A stretch of 64,000 nt of DNA from Actinomadura barringtoniae (GCF_017573505.1 NZ_JAGEOJ010000003.1:186001-250000), one strand, 5' to 3'; positions 25,514 through 34,832 are shown, counted from the stretch's first letter. The notes: generated by a model from the sequence alone, not told the origin. Made by a program: numbers and translations.

Positions 25514-25744
25514 TCAGATGCCGTGCTTGTCGCGCAGCTTCTGCTGATCTTCCTCGGAAAGACCAGAGAGCTTGAGGAACTCTTCCGCATTGGTGCGGAC
25601 ACGCCCGGTGCCCTGCTGCCAGTCGTGGACCTTCCGCAGCCAGCGGTATTCCTCGAGGGGCACGATCACGGCCTCCTCGGCACCGAGGCGGATCACCTGG
25701 TGGTCATCGCCGTCCGGCAGGGGGCTGTCGGTCATGCGGCTCAT
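25514..25744 (-). CDS. Phd/YefM-like antitoxin
   Basis: 76 residues from ATG 25744 (ATG 25735 and GTG 25759 also possible). The segment VIRLGAEEAVIVPLEEYRWLRKV matches the N-terminal Phd/YefM DNA-binding fold's 'VIV...EEY..L' strand-helix signature. A polar C-terminal helix (GLSEEDQQKLRDKHGI) would neutralise a toxin. Its stop is directly followed by the ATG of the broken toxin-like frame, the usual antitoxin-first order. Confidence 0.6.
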   Translation of the reverse strand: MSRMTDSPLPDGDDHQVIRLGAEEAVIVPLEEYRWLRKVHDWQQGTGRVRTNAEEFLKLSGLSEEDQQKLRDKHGI

Positions 25745-25825
25745 GGTAGATGAGGTCACGGACGCAGCGTATCCCCAGATAGAGCCCTCTGCATTCAGAG
25801 TGTGACTTAGGGTGATCTGGGGTGA

Positions 25826-27586
25826 TCAGCCTAGGTCTTCGGCTAGGAGGAGCCATTCTTCTTCTACCTGGCCGGCCTCGGTCTGGATGTTCTTGAGCTG
25901 CTCGTTGAGCTCTTGGAGCTTCTCGTAGTCGGTGGCGTTGGCGGCCAGCTGTTCGTGGAGCTCGGCTTCTTGTTTGGAGAGCTTTTCCAGGCGGCGTTCC
26001 AGTCGGTCCAGGTCCTTGCGGGCCTTCCAGTTCTGGCTGCTGCCCTTGGTGGCGGGGGCGGCGGGGGTGGGGGCCGCTGGTGCCGTGGGTTTTACGGCGG
26101 TGCCGGCTCGGCGGCGGTCCAGGTATTCGTCGACGCCGCCGGGGAGCATCGAGACTCGGCCGTCGCCCAGGAGGGCCGCGACGCGGTCGGTGATGCGCTC
26201 CAGGAAGTAGCGGTCGTGGCTGACGACGACGAGGGTGCCCGGCCAGCCGTCGAGGATGTCCTCCAGCTCGGTCAGGGTCTCGATGTCGAGGTCGTTGGTC
26301 GGCTCGTCGAGGAGGAGGACGTTCGGCTCGTTCATCAGCAGGCGCAGGACCTGGAGGCGGCGGCGCTCGCCGCCGGACAGGTCGCCCACCGGGGTCCACT
26401 GCCGGTCGCCCTGGAAGCCGAGACGCTCGAGGAGCTGGCTGGCGGTCCATTCGCGCTTGCCGACGGTGATGCGGCGCTTGATCTCCTCGACGGACTCCAG
26501 AACGCGGCGGGCCGGGTCGAGCTCTTCGAGGTTCTGCGAGAGGTGAGCCAGCTGGACCGTCTTGCCGCGGATGACCTTGCCCGCGGTGGGGCTGATCGCG
26601 CCGTCCAGGAGGCGGAGCAGGGTGCTCTTGCCGCTGCCGTTGACGCCGACCAGGCCGATGCGGTCACCGGGGCCGAGGCCCCAGGTCATGTGCTCGAAGA
26701 TGGGGCGGTCGCCGAGCTCGACGGTGACGTCCTCGAGGTCGTAGACGGTCTTGCCGAGGCGGGCGGTGGCGAAGCGGGTCAGCTCCACCGAGTCGCGCAG
26801 CGGGGGCTCGTCGGCGATCAGGGCCTGCGCGGCGTCCACGCGGAACTTGGGCTTGGACGTACGGGCGGGCGGGCCGCGGCGGAGCCAGGCGAGCTCCTTG
26901 CGGAGGAGGTTCTGCCGCTTGGCCTCGGTGGCGGCGGCGATGCGGGAACGCTCGGCCTTCGCCAGGACGTACGCCGAGTAGCCGCCCTCGTAGCGCTCGA
27001 CCTTGCCGTCCACGACCTCCCAGGTCCGCTCGGTGACCTCGTCGAGGAACCAGCGGTCGTGGGTGACGATCAGCAGCGCGATCCTGCGCGCCTTCAGGTG
27101 GCGGGCGAGCCAGTCGATCGCCTCGATGTCGAGGTGGTTGGTGGGCTCGTCCAGGATCAGCAGGTCGGACTCGGGGACCAGGAGGCGGGCGAGCGCGATC
27201 CGGCGCCGTTCGCCGCCCGACATCCCGGCGAGCGGCGCGTCCAGGTCGAGGTCGGCGATCAGGCCGCCGAGGACGTCGCGGACGCGGGTGTCGCCCGCCC
27301 ACTCGTGTTCGGGGCGGTCCCCGAGGACTACCGACCGTACGGTCGCGCCCTCGGGGAACTCGTCCCGCTGGGTCAGGTAGCCGAGCCGCAGGCCGCGGGA
27401 GTGCGTCACGCGGCCGTCGTCGGCGCCGGTGCTGCGGGCCAGGATGGACACCAGGGTGCTCTTGCCGCCCCCGTTGCGGCCGACGACGCCGATCCGGTCG
27501 TCGTCGTCCAGCCCGAGCGACACGGCGTCGAGCAGCGGCTTCGGCCCGTAGGCCTTGCTGACGTTCTCAAGATTGATCAGGTTCAC
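25826..27586 (-). CDS. ABC-F family ATPase (Uup-like)
   Basis: 586 residues with two ABC domains and no membrane part. Walker A motifs are VVGRNGGGKSTLV (about residues 34-46) and VGVNGSGKSTLL (about 308-320). Signatures are MSGGERRRIALARLL and LSGGERRRLQVLRLL, and Walker B motifs are LLILDEPTNHLDIE and VLLLDEPTNDLDIE. A C-terminal coiled coil (DLDRLERRLEKLSKQEAELH) points to Uup rather than EttA. ABC-F proteins act at the ribosomal E site or, for Uup, also in DNA-branch tolerance. It is downstream of ispE, a common actinobacterial position. Confidence 0.9.
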   Translation of the reverse strand: MNLINLENVSKAYGPKPLLDAVSLGLDDDDRIGVVGRNGGGKSTLVSILARSTGADDGRVTHSRGLRLGYLTQRDEFPEGATVRSVVLGDRPEHEWAGDTRVRDVLGGLIADLDLDAPLAGMSGGERRRIALARLLVPESDLLILDEPTNHLDIEAIDWLARHLKARRIALLIVTHDRWFLDEVTERTWEVVDGKVERYEGGYSAYVLAKAERSRIAAATEAKRQNLLRKELAWLRRGPPARTSKPKFRVDAAQALIADEPPLRDSVELTRFATARLGKTVYDLEDVTVELGDRPIFEHMTWGLGPGDRIGLVGVNGSGKSTLLRLLDGAISPTAGKVIRGKTVQLAHLSQNLEELDPARRVLESVEEIKRRITVGKREWTASQLLERLGFQGDRQWTPVGDLSGGERRRLQVLRLLMNEPNVLLLDEPTNDLDIETLTELEDILDGWPGTLVVVSHDRYFLERITDRVAALLGDGRVSMLPGGVDEYLDRRRAGTAVKPTAPAAPTPAAPATKGSSQNWKARKDLDRLERRLEKLSKQEAELHEQLAANATDYEKLQELNEQLKNIQTEAGQVEEEWLLLAEDLG

Positions 27587-27631
27587 GGCACCCTCAAGGC
27601 TAGTGGCTGGAGGGGCCTGTCAGGACCGGGG

Positions 27632-27922
27632 TCAGCTGCCCCCGCCGCCGCAGCCCCCGCCCCCACAGCCGCCGCCACCGCCGCAGCCGGAGTGGCCGCC
27701 GCCGCAGCCGTGGTGACCGCCGCCACCGTGGTGACCGCCGTGGTGGCCGCCACCGCCCGAGTCGCCGCCGCCGAAGAACATCCCGCCGCCCCCGGCGCTG
27801 CCGCCGCCCCAGCTGCCGCCGCGGCGGCGACGGTTGCCGCTGCCGGCGGAGGCCGCGCTGATCCCGACCATGACCAGCACGAAGATGACCACGATTCCGA
27901 ACACCACCAGGAACCCCGTCAC
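27632..27922 (-). CDS. Membrane-anchored Gly/His/Cys-rich small protein
   Basis: 96 residues. A single N-terminal membrane segment (TGFLVVFGIVVIFVLVMVGI) is followed by NRRRRGG and then about 60 residues made almost only of Gly, His, Cys and Ser (for example HHGGHHGGGGHHGCGGGH). The GTG start has AGGAGG 5 nt upstream, which supports translation. His/Cys clusters could bind metal. Gly-rich tails like this occur on some TPM-type membrane proteins, but no domain is recognised here. Confidence 0.65.
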   Translation of the reverse strand: MTGFLVVFGIVVIFVLVMVGISAASAGSGNRRRRGGSWGGGSAGGGGMFFGGGDSGGGGHHGGHHGGGGHHGCGGGHSGCGGGGGCGGGGCGGGGS

Positions 27923-27983
27923 GGATCCTCCTACCCGTCGGTAAGTGCGGACCCCCGTTGGACGCGGGCGCGGCGGATCGGGT

Positions 27984-28913
27984 TCAGATGATCGTCGCGC
28001 CGGGGACCGCGCCGGACGCCCGTACGACCGACTTGGCGACGCCGACGCCCGACAGCGCGGCGGCCAGCTCGGCGGCGTGCTCCTCGGAGTCGGCCAGGAA
28101 CGCGCAGGTCGGGCCGGACCCGGACACCAGCGCGCCGATCGCACCGAGGTCCATGCCGGTGGTGAGCGTGCGGCGCAGCGGCGAACGGAGCATCAGCGCG
28201 GCGGGCTGCAGGTCGTTGTGCAGCGCGGCGCCGAGGGCCTTGGAGTCGCCGGTCGCCAGGGCCGTCATGAGCTCCTCGGAGACCTCCGGCCAGGCGACCT
28301 TCTCGCCGTGCGCCTCCCGCAGCCGGTCGCACTCGGCGTAGACGGCCGGGGTGGACAGGCCACCGTCGGCGGTGGCGAAGACCCAGTGGAAGACGCCGCG
28401 GGTGAGGGCCGGGGTGAGGCGTTCGCCGCGGCCGAGGCCGATGGCCGTCCCGCCGAGCAGCGCGAACGGGACGTCGCTGCCGAGCTCGGCGCCGAGCTCC
28501 AGCAGGTCGTCCTTGCTCAGCACGGGCTCGTCCGCCGAGTCCCACAGCCGCGCGCAGGCCAGCAGGGCGGCCGCGGCGTCGGCGCTGCCGCCCGCCATGC
28601 CGCCGGCGACCGGGATGGCCTTGCGGATCCGCAGCGAAACCGCGGGCTCGACGCCGAGGCGCGTCGCCACCAGGCGCGCGGCGCGGGCGGCGAGGTTGGA
28701 GCCGTCGGTCGGAACGTCCTCGACCGCGACCTCCGAACCCGGCGCGGCCTCCACGGCCACCTCCACACCGGTGGAGGGTTCGGCCGTCACCTCGTCGAAG
28801 AGGGAGACGGCGTGGAAGACGTTGACGAGGTCGTGATACCCGTCGTCGCGAATCGGCCCCACGCTGAGCTGGAGGTTGACCTTCGCGGGGACGCGTACGG
28901 TCACAGCTGTCAC
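27984..28913 (-). CDS. ispE: 4-diphosphocytidyl-2-C-methyl-D-erythritol kinase
   Basis: 309 residues, GHMP kinase family. VTVRVPAKVNLQLSVGP is the typical start, PVAGGMAGGSADAAAALL the ATP loop and VSGSGPTCAFLADS the third GHMP motif. It phosphorylates CDP-methylerythritol in the MEP isoprenoid pathway. The start is GTG 28913, chosen by homology; the ribosome site is weak and a longer frame reaches 28982. The usual actinobacterial order rsmA-ispE is interrupted here by the glycosidase gene. Confidence 0.92.
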   Translation of the reverse strand: MTAVTVRVPAKVNLQLSVGPIRDDGYHDLVNVFHAVSLFDEVTAEPSTGVEVAVEAAPGSEVAVEDVPTDGSNLAARAARLVATRLGVEPAVSLRIRKAIPVAGGMAGGSADAAAALLACARLWDSADEPVLSKDDLLELGAELGSDVPFALLGGTAIGLGRGERLTPALTRGVFHWVFATADGGLSTPAVYAECDRLREAHGEKVAWPEVSEELMTALATGDSKALGAALHNDLQPAALMLRSPLRRTLTTGMDLGAIGALVSGSGPTCAFLADSEEHAAELAAALSGVGVAKSVVRASGAVPGATII

Positions 28914-28983
28914 GACATCGAAGCGTACGGGACACCGCTCACCGCGCGTGACGGGCCCCCGCAAACCCGGACGCCTTGGCACC

Positions 28984-29052
28984 GGGCCGGGCGGTGTCGT
29001 GACGCCGGGCCGCGCGCCGTCGTGACGCCGGGCCGGGCGGTGTCGTGACGCC
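28984..29052. repeat. Three tandem 23-bp repeats between ispE and the glycosidase gene
   Basis: The unit GGGCCGGGCGGTGTCGTGAC plus GCC occurs three times without spacing. Units 1 and 3 are identical and unit 2 differs at a few positions. A partial fourth copy (GGGACCCGCGG) follows. The tract lies 36 nt past the glycosidase stop and about 70 nt upstream of ispE. Confidence 0.85.
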
Positions 29053-29087
29053 GGGACCCGCGGCGTTGCGGCGCCGGGGTCCGGGGG

Positions 29088-30248
29088 TCACTCGCCGCTG
29101 GTGACCGGGAGGTTGCGGGGGTTGAAGTAGGGGGTCGTGGCGAACTCGCGGAGCGCCGACATGGCCTGCTTGTCGCCGGTCACCGAGTATTTGCGGCGCT
29201 TGTCGCGGGGTTCCTCGGCCTGCTCGTCGGAGTCGAAGTAGACGACCGCCTTGACCTGCGGGGCCTGGAGCGTCTGCGCGGCCTTGCGGAGCCACTCGGC
29301 GCGGCGGTCGCCGTACGACTGGGGAACGCCCAGCTCGGCGATCATGATCGGCTTGTGCCGGCCCTTGGCCCACTCCATGAACAGCTTCACGGTCTCGGAG
29401 AGGTCCCGGTACTCGTAGTCGCCGCCCGGCTGGGCGTCGACGCAGATCCAGTCGACCTGGTCGTCGCCGGGGTAGAACGCGGCGGCGTCGCGGGAGCCGA
29501 AGCCGTTCGCGGTCGGGCACCACACCCAGGCGACGTTGTCGACCTTCTCCTTCTTGAAGATCGCCCGCAGGTGCTTCCACGCGGCGATGAAGTCGGCGGG
29601 CGAGTGAACGCGGCTGGTCTGCAGGCTCTCCTTGTCCATGTCCCGCTGCCAGCGCAGGAAGATCGGCTTGCCGGTGGCCTTGATGGCGCGGGCACGGGCG
29701 CGGATGAGGTCGTCGTCCTTGCCGCGGGTGATCTCGCGGGTGTCGGCGCCGGCCCAGGTCAGCAGCAGGTACCGCTTGCCGCTGAGCAGGGCGGTGTCGG
29801 TGTCCTTGGGGAAGTCGGACTTCCAGCCGCTGTAGCTCTGCGCGATATCCAGCTGGCGGCCCATCGCCCGTTCGAACCCGGTCAGCGAGGCCATCCCCGG
29901 CTTGGTCGCGTCCTTGTCCGGCGTCGGCGACTCCGACGGCGAAGACGAGGACGAGGACGACGCGGACGGGCTGCCGCTGCCGGACGGCTTGGGGGTCTTG
30001 GACGCCTTGGCCGCGGGATCGGTGTCGGAGGGCGGCACCCAGGCGCCGAAGTAGGCGCCTTGCTCGGGAGGCAACGGTGCGACGCCCGCCCGGGCGGTGA
30101 CCGTGATCTTGGGGGTCGCGTCGGCTCCGCTACTGCACCCCGCTGCCAGCGCGGCCAGGCCCACCAGCGCTGTCAGTGCCGCCGTCACGGGCACCTTCCG
30201 CCTCGCCGCCGGCCTCGGCATCGTCGCCGGCGAACGCCCCTTCAACAT
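29088..30248 (-). CDS. Lipoprotein glycoside hydrolase-like protein (GH26/beta-mannanase type)
   Basis: 386 residues. The signal peptide ends in lipobox ALAAGC, followed by a Ser/Pro/Lys linker with a long Ser run (about residues 95-130). The catalytic region resembles bacterial GH26/endoglucanase lipoproteins: [36 protein letters not shown] (acid/base region) and [17 protein letters not shown] (Glu nucleophile region). ATG 30248 has GGAGG just upstream but overlaps the rsmA 3' end by 119 nt; ATG 30221 is an alternative. The substrate is probably a polysaccharide. Confidence 0.78.
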   Translation of the reverse strand: MLKGRSPATMPRPAARRKVPVTAALTALVGLAALAAGCSSGADATPKITVTARAGVAPLPPEQGAYFGAWVPPSDTDPAAKASKTPKPSGSGSPSASSSSSSSPSESPTPDKDATKPGMASLTGFERAMGRQLDIAQSYSGWKSDFPKDTDTALLSGKRYLLLTWAGADTREITRGKDDDLIRARARAIKATGKPIFLRWQRDMDKESLQTSRVHSPADFIAAWKHLRAIFKKEKVDNVAWVWCPTANGFGSRDAAAFYPGDDQVDWICVDAQPGGDYEYRDLSETVKLFMEWAKGRHKPIMIAELGVPQSYGDRRAEWLRKAAQTLQAPQVKAVVYFDSDEQAEEPRDKRRKYSVTGDKQAMSALREFATTPYFNPRNLPVTSGE

Positions 30249-31140
30249 GATCCTCCGCCTCTTCCTGATCGTGCTCGCCCCCAGGACGATATCGGGCGAT
30301 GCGCGCAAAGGCGGCAATGTCCAGTGCCTCGCCCCGGGCCCGGGGGTCGACGCCCGCCGCCCGCAGCGCCTCCTCCGCGGCGGCCGGGGAGCCCGCCCAG
30401 CCCGCCAGGGCGGCCCGCAGGGTCTTGCGGCGCTGGGCGAACGCGGCATCCACCACCGCGAACACCTCGGCGCGAGTGGCGCTCGTCACGGGCGGCTCCC
30501 CGCGGCTGAACGCGACCAGTCCCGAATCCACGTTCGGCGCGGGCCAGAAGACCGCCCGGCCGACCGGTCCGGCCCGCCGCGCCTCGCCGTACCAGGCGAT
30601 CTTCAGCGACGGGATGCCGTAGATCTTGCTGCCCGGCGCCGCGACCATCCGGTCGGCGACCTCCGACTGGACCATCACCAGGGCGCTGCGCAGCGACGGC
30701 AGCACGGCCAGCAGGTGCAGCACCACGGGCACGGCCACGTTGTAGGGCAGGTTGGCGACCAGCGCGGTCGGCTCGGGTCCCGGCAGCGCGTCGATCTTCA
30801 GCGCGTCCGCCTGAACGACCTCCAGCCGTTCGGCGAGCTCGGGCGCGCGCGACCGCACGGTCTCCGGCAGCGCCTCGGCCAGCACCGTGTCGATCTCCAC
30901 CGCCGTGACGCGCCGTACCTCCGGCAGCAGCGCCAGCGTCAGCGAGCCGAGCCCCGGCCCGACCTCGAGCACGACGTCGTCCGGCGACAGCTCGGCCGAG
31001 CGCACGATCCGCCGCACGGTGTTGCCGTCGATGACGAAGTTCTGCCCCAGCGTCTTGGTCGGCCTGACGCCGAGCCTCTCGGCCAGTTCCCGTACGTCCG
31101 CCGGGCCGAGCAGCACCCGCGTGTCCTGTCTGTCCCCCAC
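30130..31140 (-). CDS. rsmA: 16S rRNA (adenine1518/1519-N6)-dimethyltransferase
   Basis: 336 residues; the core is about 285, and the last 50 residues are an acidic Gly/Glu-rich tail. [18 protein letters not shown] opens the protein, motif I is [16 protein letters not shown], and the catalytic NLPYNVAVP is present. It dimethylates two adenines near the 3' end of 16S rRNA. The tail is read from the same DNA as the start of the glycosidase gene in another frame. It lies 12 nt downstream of the Rpf-like gene, a conserved actinobacterial pair. Confidence 0.94.
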   Translation of the reverse strand: MGDRQDTRVLLGPADVRELAERLGVRPTKTLGQNFVIDGNTVRRIVRSAELSPDDVVLEVGPGLGSLTLALLPEVRRVTAVEIDTVLAEALPETVRSRAPELAERLEVVQADALKIDALPGPEPTALVANLPYNVAVPVVLHLLAVLPSLRSALVMVQSEVADRMVAAPGSKIYGIPSLKIAWYGEARRAGPVGRAVFWPAPNVDSGLVAFSRGEPPVTSATRAEVFAVVDAAFAQRRKTLRAALAGWAGSPAAAEEALRAAGVDPRARGEALDIAAFARIARYRPGGEHDQEEAEDHVEGAFAGDDAEAGGEAEGARDGGTDSAGGPGRAGSGVQ

Positions 31141-31152
31141 CGGCTCAGTGTC

Positions 31153-31947
31153 TCAGCTGAACAGGAAATGGCCGCACACCGGCCACTGGCCCTGCCAGCG
31201 TCCGCTCACGCGGTTGTAGAGGAGCTGCGCGCGGTAGGTCTGCTCGGCGGCGCTGGCGTCGGACGGCCTGCCGGAGCCGCCCACCGAGGCCCACGACGAC
31301 AGGGAGAACTGGTAGAGCCCGTAGTAGCCGGCCGAGTTGATGGCCTTGGGGTTGCCGTGCGACTCGCAGTTGGCGAGGGCCTTCCAGTTGAGCTTGGCGG
31401 CCGACCCGGACGCGGCGGACTGCGGGCCGACGGCCAGGATCTCGGCCACCGGCTTGCGCTTGACCGTCTCGTCCACCACGGCCTTGATCTTCTTGCCCTT
31501 GCGCTTCACCCAGGCGATCTGCACGACCTTGACGCCCGGCTTGCCCTTGCGCATCACCTTGGTGCTCCAGGGCGCGAGCTTGGAGTTCTTCTTCTTGATC
31601 GTGGGCGCGCTGGTCTTCACCGTCTTGGTGACCGGCGCCGACAGCAGCCGCAGCACCTTGATCATCTGTCCGGCGGGGGCCGTGAGCGGCGGCTTGACCA
31701 GGTGGTGCTGCCCGAGCTGCACCTGCGCCTGGGCCAGCACCTCCTGAACGGTGGAGCCCGTGGTCATGGCCTCCTGGCGCTTGCCGTCGACGACGATGAC
31801 GACCTTGCGGGCGGGCGGCGCCGTCGTACGGGCGGCATCGGGAACCGGGGGCTGGTCCTTGGACTTGGCCTGGGCTCCGCCACCGCAGCCCGCCGCCATG
31901 GAGCCGAGCACCAGCACGGCCGAGGCGACAAGAAGAGGCCGACGCAC
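31153..31947 (-). CDS. Resuscitation-promoting factor-like lipoprotein
   Basis: 264 residues. The GTG start has GGAGGAGAC directly upstream, and the signal peptide ends in lipobox MAAGC. Residues about 45-90 look like a DUF348 ubiquitin-like domain (VVIVVDGKRQEAMTTGSTVQ). A G5-like segment follows (around VVDETVKRKPVAEILAVG). The C-terminal Rpf domain contains NWKALANCESHGNPKAINSA, with the catalytic Glu of a lysozyme-like fold, and GYYGLYQFSLSSWASVGG. Rpf proteins cleave peptidoglycan during outgrowth. It is smaller than RpfB, with fewer DUF348 copies. Confidence 0.88.
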   Translation of the reverse strand: MRRPLLVASAVLVLGSMAAGCGGGAQAKSKDQPPVPDAARTTAPPARKVVIVVDGKRQEAMTTGSTVQEVLAQAQVQLGQHHLVKPPLTAPAGQMIKVLRLLSAPVTKTVKTSAPTIKKKNSKLAPWSTKVMRKGKPGVKVVQIAWVKRKGKKIKAVVDETVKRKPVAEILAVGPQSAASGSAAKLNWKALANCESHGNPKAINSAGYYGLYQFSLSSWASVGGSGRPSDASAAEQTYRAQLLYNRVSGRWQGQWPVCGHFLFS

Positions 31948-32134
31948 GTCTCCTCCAGGGGGGTTAGGGGGTACGTCGCTACTAGCTCCTGCGATCACGC
32001 ACAACGATCGTGCGTAACGGCCAGACTTTAGAGCGCTCCGCACCACTCCCGCCACCGCATCCCTTCAAGTCACACATGGAGGCGTACGGGCGCGACGCCC
32101 CGGGACGGGCGTTTTCTGTCGTTACGATGGCGCG

Positions 32135-33787
32135 ATGCTTCGCGCGAGGCCGCTGCCGCCGCTTACCGGGAACCTGCTGCCGCTGACCGGGAACGTGGTC
32201 GTCGGGTGGGCCGGGCCGATCGCCGTGGCGCTGTTCGCGGGCTTCCTGAGGTTCTACCGCCTGAGCACCCCGAGAGCGGTGGTCTTCGACGAGACCTACT
32301 ACGCCAAGGACGCGTACTCGCTGCTGACGTTCGGCTACGAGCACGTGACCCTGCACGACGCGAAGAACCACGACCTGGCCAACCCGCGCATCCTGGACGG
32401 CCGCACCGACATATGGCAGGACGGCCCGAGCTTCATCGCGCACCCGCCCGGCGGCAAGTGGATGATCGCGGCCGGCGAGTGGCTGTTCGGGCTCGACCCG
32501 TTCGGCTGGCGCTTCATGGCCGCACTGTTCGGGACGCTCTCGGTGCTGATCCTCGCGCGGATCGGCAAGCGGATGACCGGCTCGACGCTGCTCGGCTGCG
32601 CGGCCGGGCTGCTCCTGGCGCTGGACGGCCTGCACTTCGTCGCCAGCCGCACGGCGATCCTCGACATCTTCGTGATGTTCTGGGTCCTCGCCGCGTTCGG
32701 CTGCCTCCTCGTCGACCGCGACACCGTACGAGCCCGCCGCCTCGCGAGCGCCGACGATGCGCCGGTCCCGACTCAGACGGCGGACTCGGCAGCCTTCGGC
32801 TACGCGACGGCCTACGGGGACGCGACGGCCGTCGAGGGCGCGGCGACCTCAGCGGAACGGGCCGAAGGGCCGGGGTGGTGGGGGCGGGTCAGGTGGGGGC
32901 GGGTCAGGTGGTGGCGGCTGGCGGCAGCCGTGTGCCTGGGGCTGGCGTGCTCGGTCAAGTGGAGCGGGATCTACTACGTGATCGCGTTCGGCGCGATGAC
33001 GCTGCTCTGGGACGTGGGCTCGCGGCGGATGGCGGGCGGGCGGCGGCCGTGGCTCGGGATGCTGCGGTACGACCTGCCGGGCGTGCTGTTCGGGGGCGTT
33101 CTGGCGATCGGTGCCTACCTGGCGACGTGGTCGGGATGGTTCGCCACGAGCGGCGGGTGGGACCGGCACTGGGCCGACGGGCGGGGCGGGACCTTCTCGT
33201 TCGTTCCCGGGCCGTTGCGCAGCCTGTGGCACTACCACGCCGAGATCCTGCACTTTCACACGCACCTGCACGACAAGCACCGCTACCAGTCGTGGCCGTG
33301 GGACTGGCCCGTGCTGCGACGACCGGTGGCCTTCTATTACGTCGAGCCTCGCGGCTGCGGGGCGAGCCGCTGCTCGCAGGAGGTCCTGGCGCTCGGAACG
33401 CCCGCCATCTGGTGGGCGTCGCTGGGCGCGCTGGTGTTCCTGCTCGGCTACTGGCTGGTCCGGCGGGACTGGCGGGCCGGGGCGATCGTGCTGGGATACC
33501 TGGCGGGCTGGGTCCCTTGGTTCTACTACGCGTTCGGCGACCGCACGATGTTCGCCTTCTACGCGACACCGATGATCCCGTTCATGTGCCTGGCGATCGT
33601 GCTCACGCTGGGGCTCGCGCTCGGACCGGCCGGACAGACGACCCGCCGTACGGTGGGGGCCGTGCTGTCCGGCGCGTTCCTGCTCATCGTGATCATCAAC
33701 TTCGGCTACCTGTATCCGATCCTCACCGCCGAGGTGATCCCCTTCCGCGACTGGCAGGACCGGATCTGGTTCAACAGCTGGGTCTGA
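32135..33787 (+). CDS. Protein O-mannosyltransferase (PMT, GT39), paralogue 1
   Basis: 550 residues, GT-C fold with about ten membrane segments. The first loop carries the acidic pair VVFDETYYAKDAYSLL. YQSWPWDWPVLRRPVAFYY and RTMFAFYATPMIPFMCLAIV are typical of actinobacterial PMT. It transfers mannose from polyprenyl-phosphate mannose to secreted proteins. Residues about 200-255 form an Ala/Asp/Gly-rich insert absent from the second copy at 51282. It is divergent from the Rpf-like gene and ends 1 nt before a convergent stop. Confidence 0.9.
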   Translation: MLRARPLPPLTGNLLPLTGNVVVGWAGPIAVALFAGFLRFYRLSTPRAVVFDETYYAKDAYSLLTFGYEHVTLHDAKNHDLANPRILDGRTDIWQDGPSFIAHPPGGKWMIAAGEWLFGLDPFGWRFMAALFGTLSVLILARIGKRMTGSTLLGCAAGLLLALDGLHFVASRTAILDIFVMFWVLAAFGCLLVDRDTVRARRLASADDAPVPTQTADSAAFGYATAYGDATAVEGAATSAERAEGPGWWGRVRWGRVRWWRLAAAVCLGLACSVKWSGIYYVIAFGAMTLLWDVGSRRMAGGRRPWLGMLRYDLPGVLFGGVLAIGAYLATWSGWFATSGGWDRHWADGRGGTFSFVPGPLRSLWHYHAEILHFHTHLHDKHRYQSWPWDWPVLRRPVAFYYVEPRGCGASRCSQEVLALGTPAIWWASLGALVFLLGYWLVRRDWRAGAIVLGYLAGWVPWFYYAFGDRTMFAFYATPMIPFMCLAIVLTLGLALGPAGQTTRRTVGAVLSGAFLLIVIINFGYLYPILTAEVIPFRDWQDRIWFNSWV

Positions 33788-33788
33788 G

Positions 33789-34826
33789 TCAGAAGCCCTT
33801 CACCGCGGCGATCGAGAACGGGATCCGCGGGGTGCCCGGGCCCATCGGCCCGCCCTTGTCGAACTGCGAGCGGACGACGTACAGGACCCCGTTCGAGCGA
33901 ACGAGCGTCGTGGGCAGCTCAAGGGCCTTGGAGGTCACCATGGCCTCACGCCGGGCGCTGGCGCCGGCCGCGCCGACCCGCCACCGGCTGATCGCATAGT
34001 CCTTGTTGTGGGCCGCCCAGAGCCGGCCGTTCTTCAGTTCGAGGCCGTCGGCGTTCACCAGGCCGCCGCCGCGCAGCGCGACCTTGCGGACCTTGCCCGA
34101 GGCGAGGTCGAGCCGGAAGAGCTCGCCCGCGGTCGAGTCGACCGTGAGCGCGTACCGCCCGGACGGGTCGGTCACGATGCCGTTCAGCGTGAACGCACCG
34201 GCCGGGTGCGGCTTGATCACCTTGGTCAGGTTGAAGCGCGCCTGGAGCTTGGTGGCCTTGCCGCTCTTGTGGGCACCCGCGAGCTGCGTGGGCGTGACCC
34301 GGTAGACGACCTCGCGGACGCTGTCGGTCAGGTAGACGCTGCCGTCGCGGGCGATGGACAGGTCGTTGACGAAGCGCGCGGCCGTGCCGGGGACCTCGAA
34401 CCGGGCGAACAGGCGGCGGGTGCGGGTGTTGTAGACCGCGACGCCGTGGGTGGAGTCGGTCACCCAGAGGCGCCCGGCCCGGTCGATCTTCAAGCCGTTG
34501 GCGGTCGTGCGGCCGTCGGCCCCGGCGCGTTTGAAGACCTTCGCGACGCGGTGGCCCCGCGTCATCTTGAAGACCGTGCCCTCGGTGTAGGACGCGGCGT
34601 AGAGGTCACCGTTGCGGGGGTCGACGGCGATGCCCTCGGGGTAGACGTGCTCGCCCGGCAGCACGTAGGCCGTGGAGACCTTGAGCGCCGGCTTCTCGGC
34701 CTTGGCCGGCTTGGGCGACGCCGCGGGGGCGGCGGCCTGGGCGGCCACGGGCGCGAACGGGAGGGCTGCCGCCGCCGCGGCCGCGACGGTCGCGACGGCG
34801 ATGGAACGAGTCGAAACTCCGGACAT
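33789..34826 (-). CDS. Secreted SMP-30/NHL-type six-blade propeller
   Basis: 345 residues. A signal peptide (Ala-rich, residues 1-33) and an Ala/Pro/Lys linker precede a propeller with repeats such as VYPEGIAVDPRNGDLYAASY, GLKIDRAGRLWVTDSTHGVA and DLSIARDGSVYLTDSVREVV, the SMP-30/gluconolactonase-like pattern. The metal-site residues cannot be placed with certainty. It is divergent from a MarR gene with several inverted repeats between, so that regulator may control it. Confidence 0.82.
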   Translation of the reverse strand: MSGVSTRSIAVATVAAAAAAALPFAPVAAQAAAPAASPKPAKAEKPALKVSTAYVLPGEHVYPEGIAVDPRNGDLYAASYTEGTVFKMTRGHRVAKVFKRAGADGRTTANGLKIDRAGRLWVTDSTHGVAVYNTRTRRLFARFEVPGTAARFVNDLSIARDGSVYLTDSVREVVYRVTPTQLAGAHKSGKATKLQARFNLTKVIKPHPAGAFTLNGIVTDPSGRYALTVDSTAGELFRLDLASGKVRKVALRGGGLVNADGLELKNGRLWAAHNKDYAISRWRVGAAGASARREAMVTSKALELPTTLVRSNGVLYVVRSQFDKGGPMGPGTPRIPFSIAAVKGF

Positions 34827-34832
34827 AGAGTC

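Noticed and set aside
25913..27991. 692-residue plus-strand frame opposite the ABC-F gene
   Set aside because: The opposite strand carries both complete ABC motifs; the plus frame is an Ala/Val/Leu/Gly shadow.
29001..29052. Insertion-sequence end or attachment site in the 23-bp tandem repeats
   Set aside because: No transposase or integrase nearby and no target duplication; plain tandem units.
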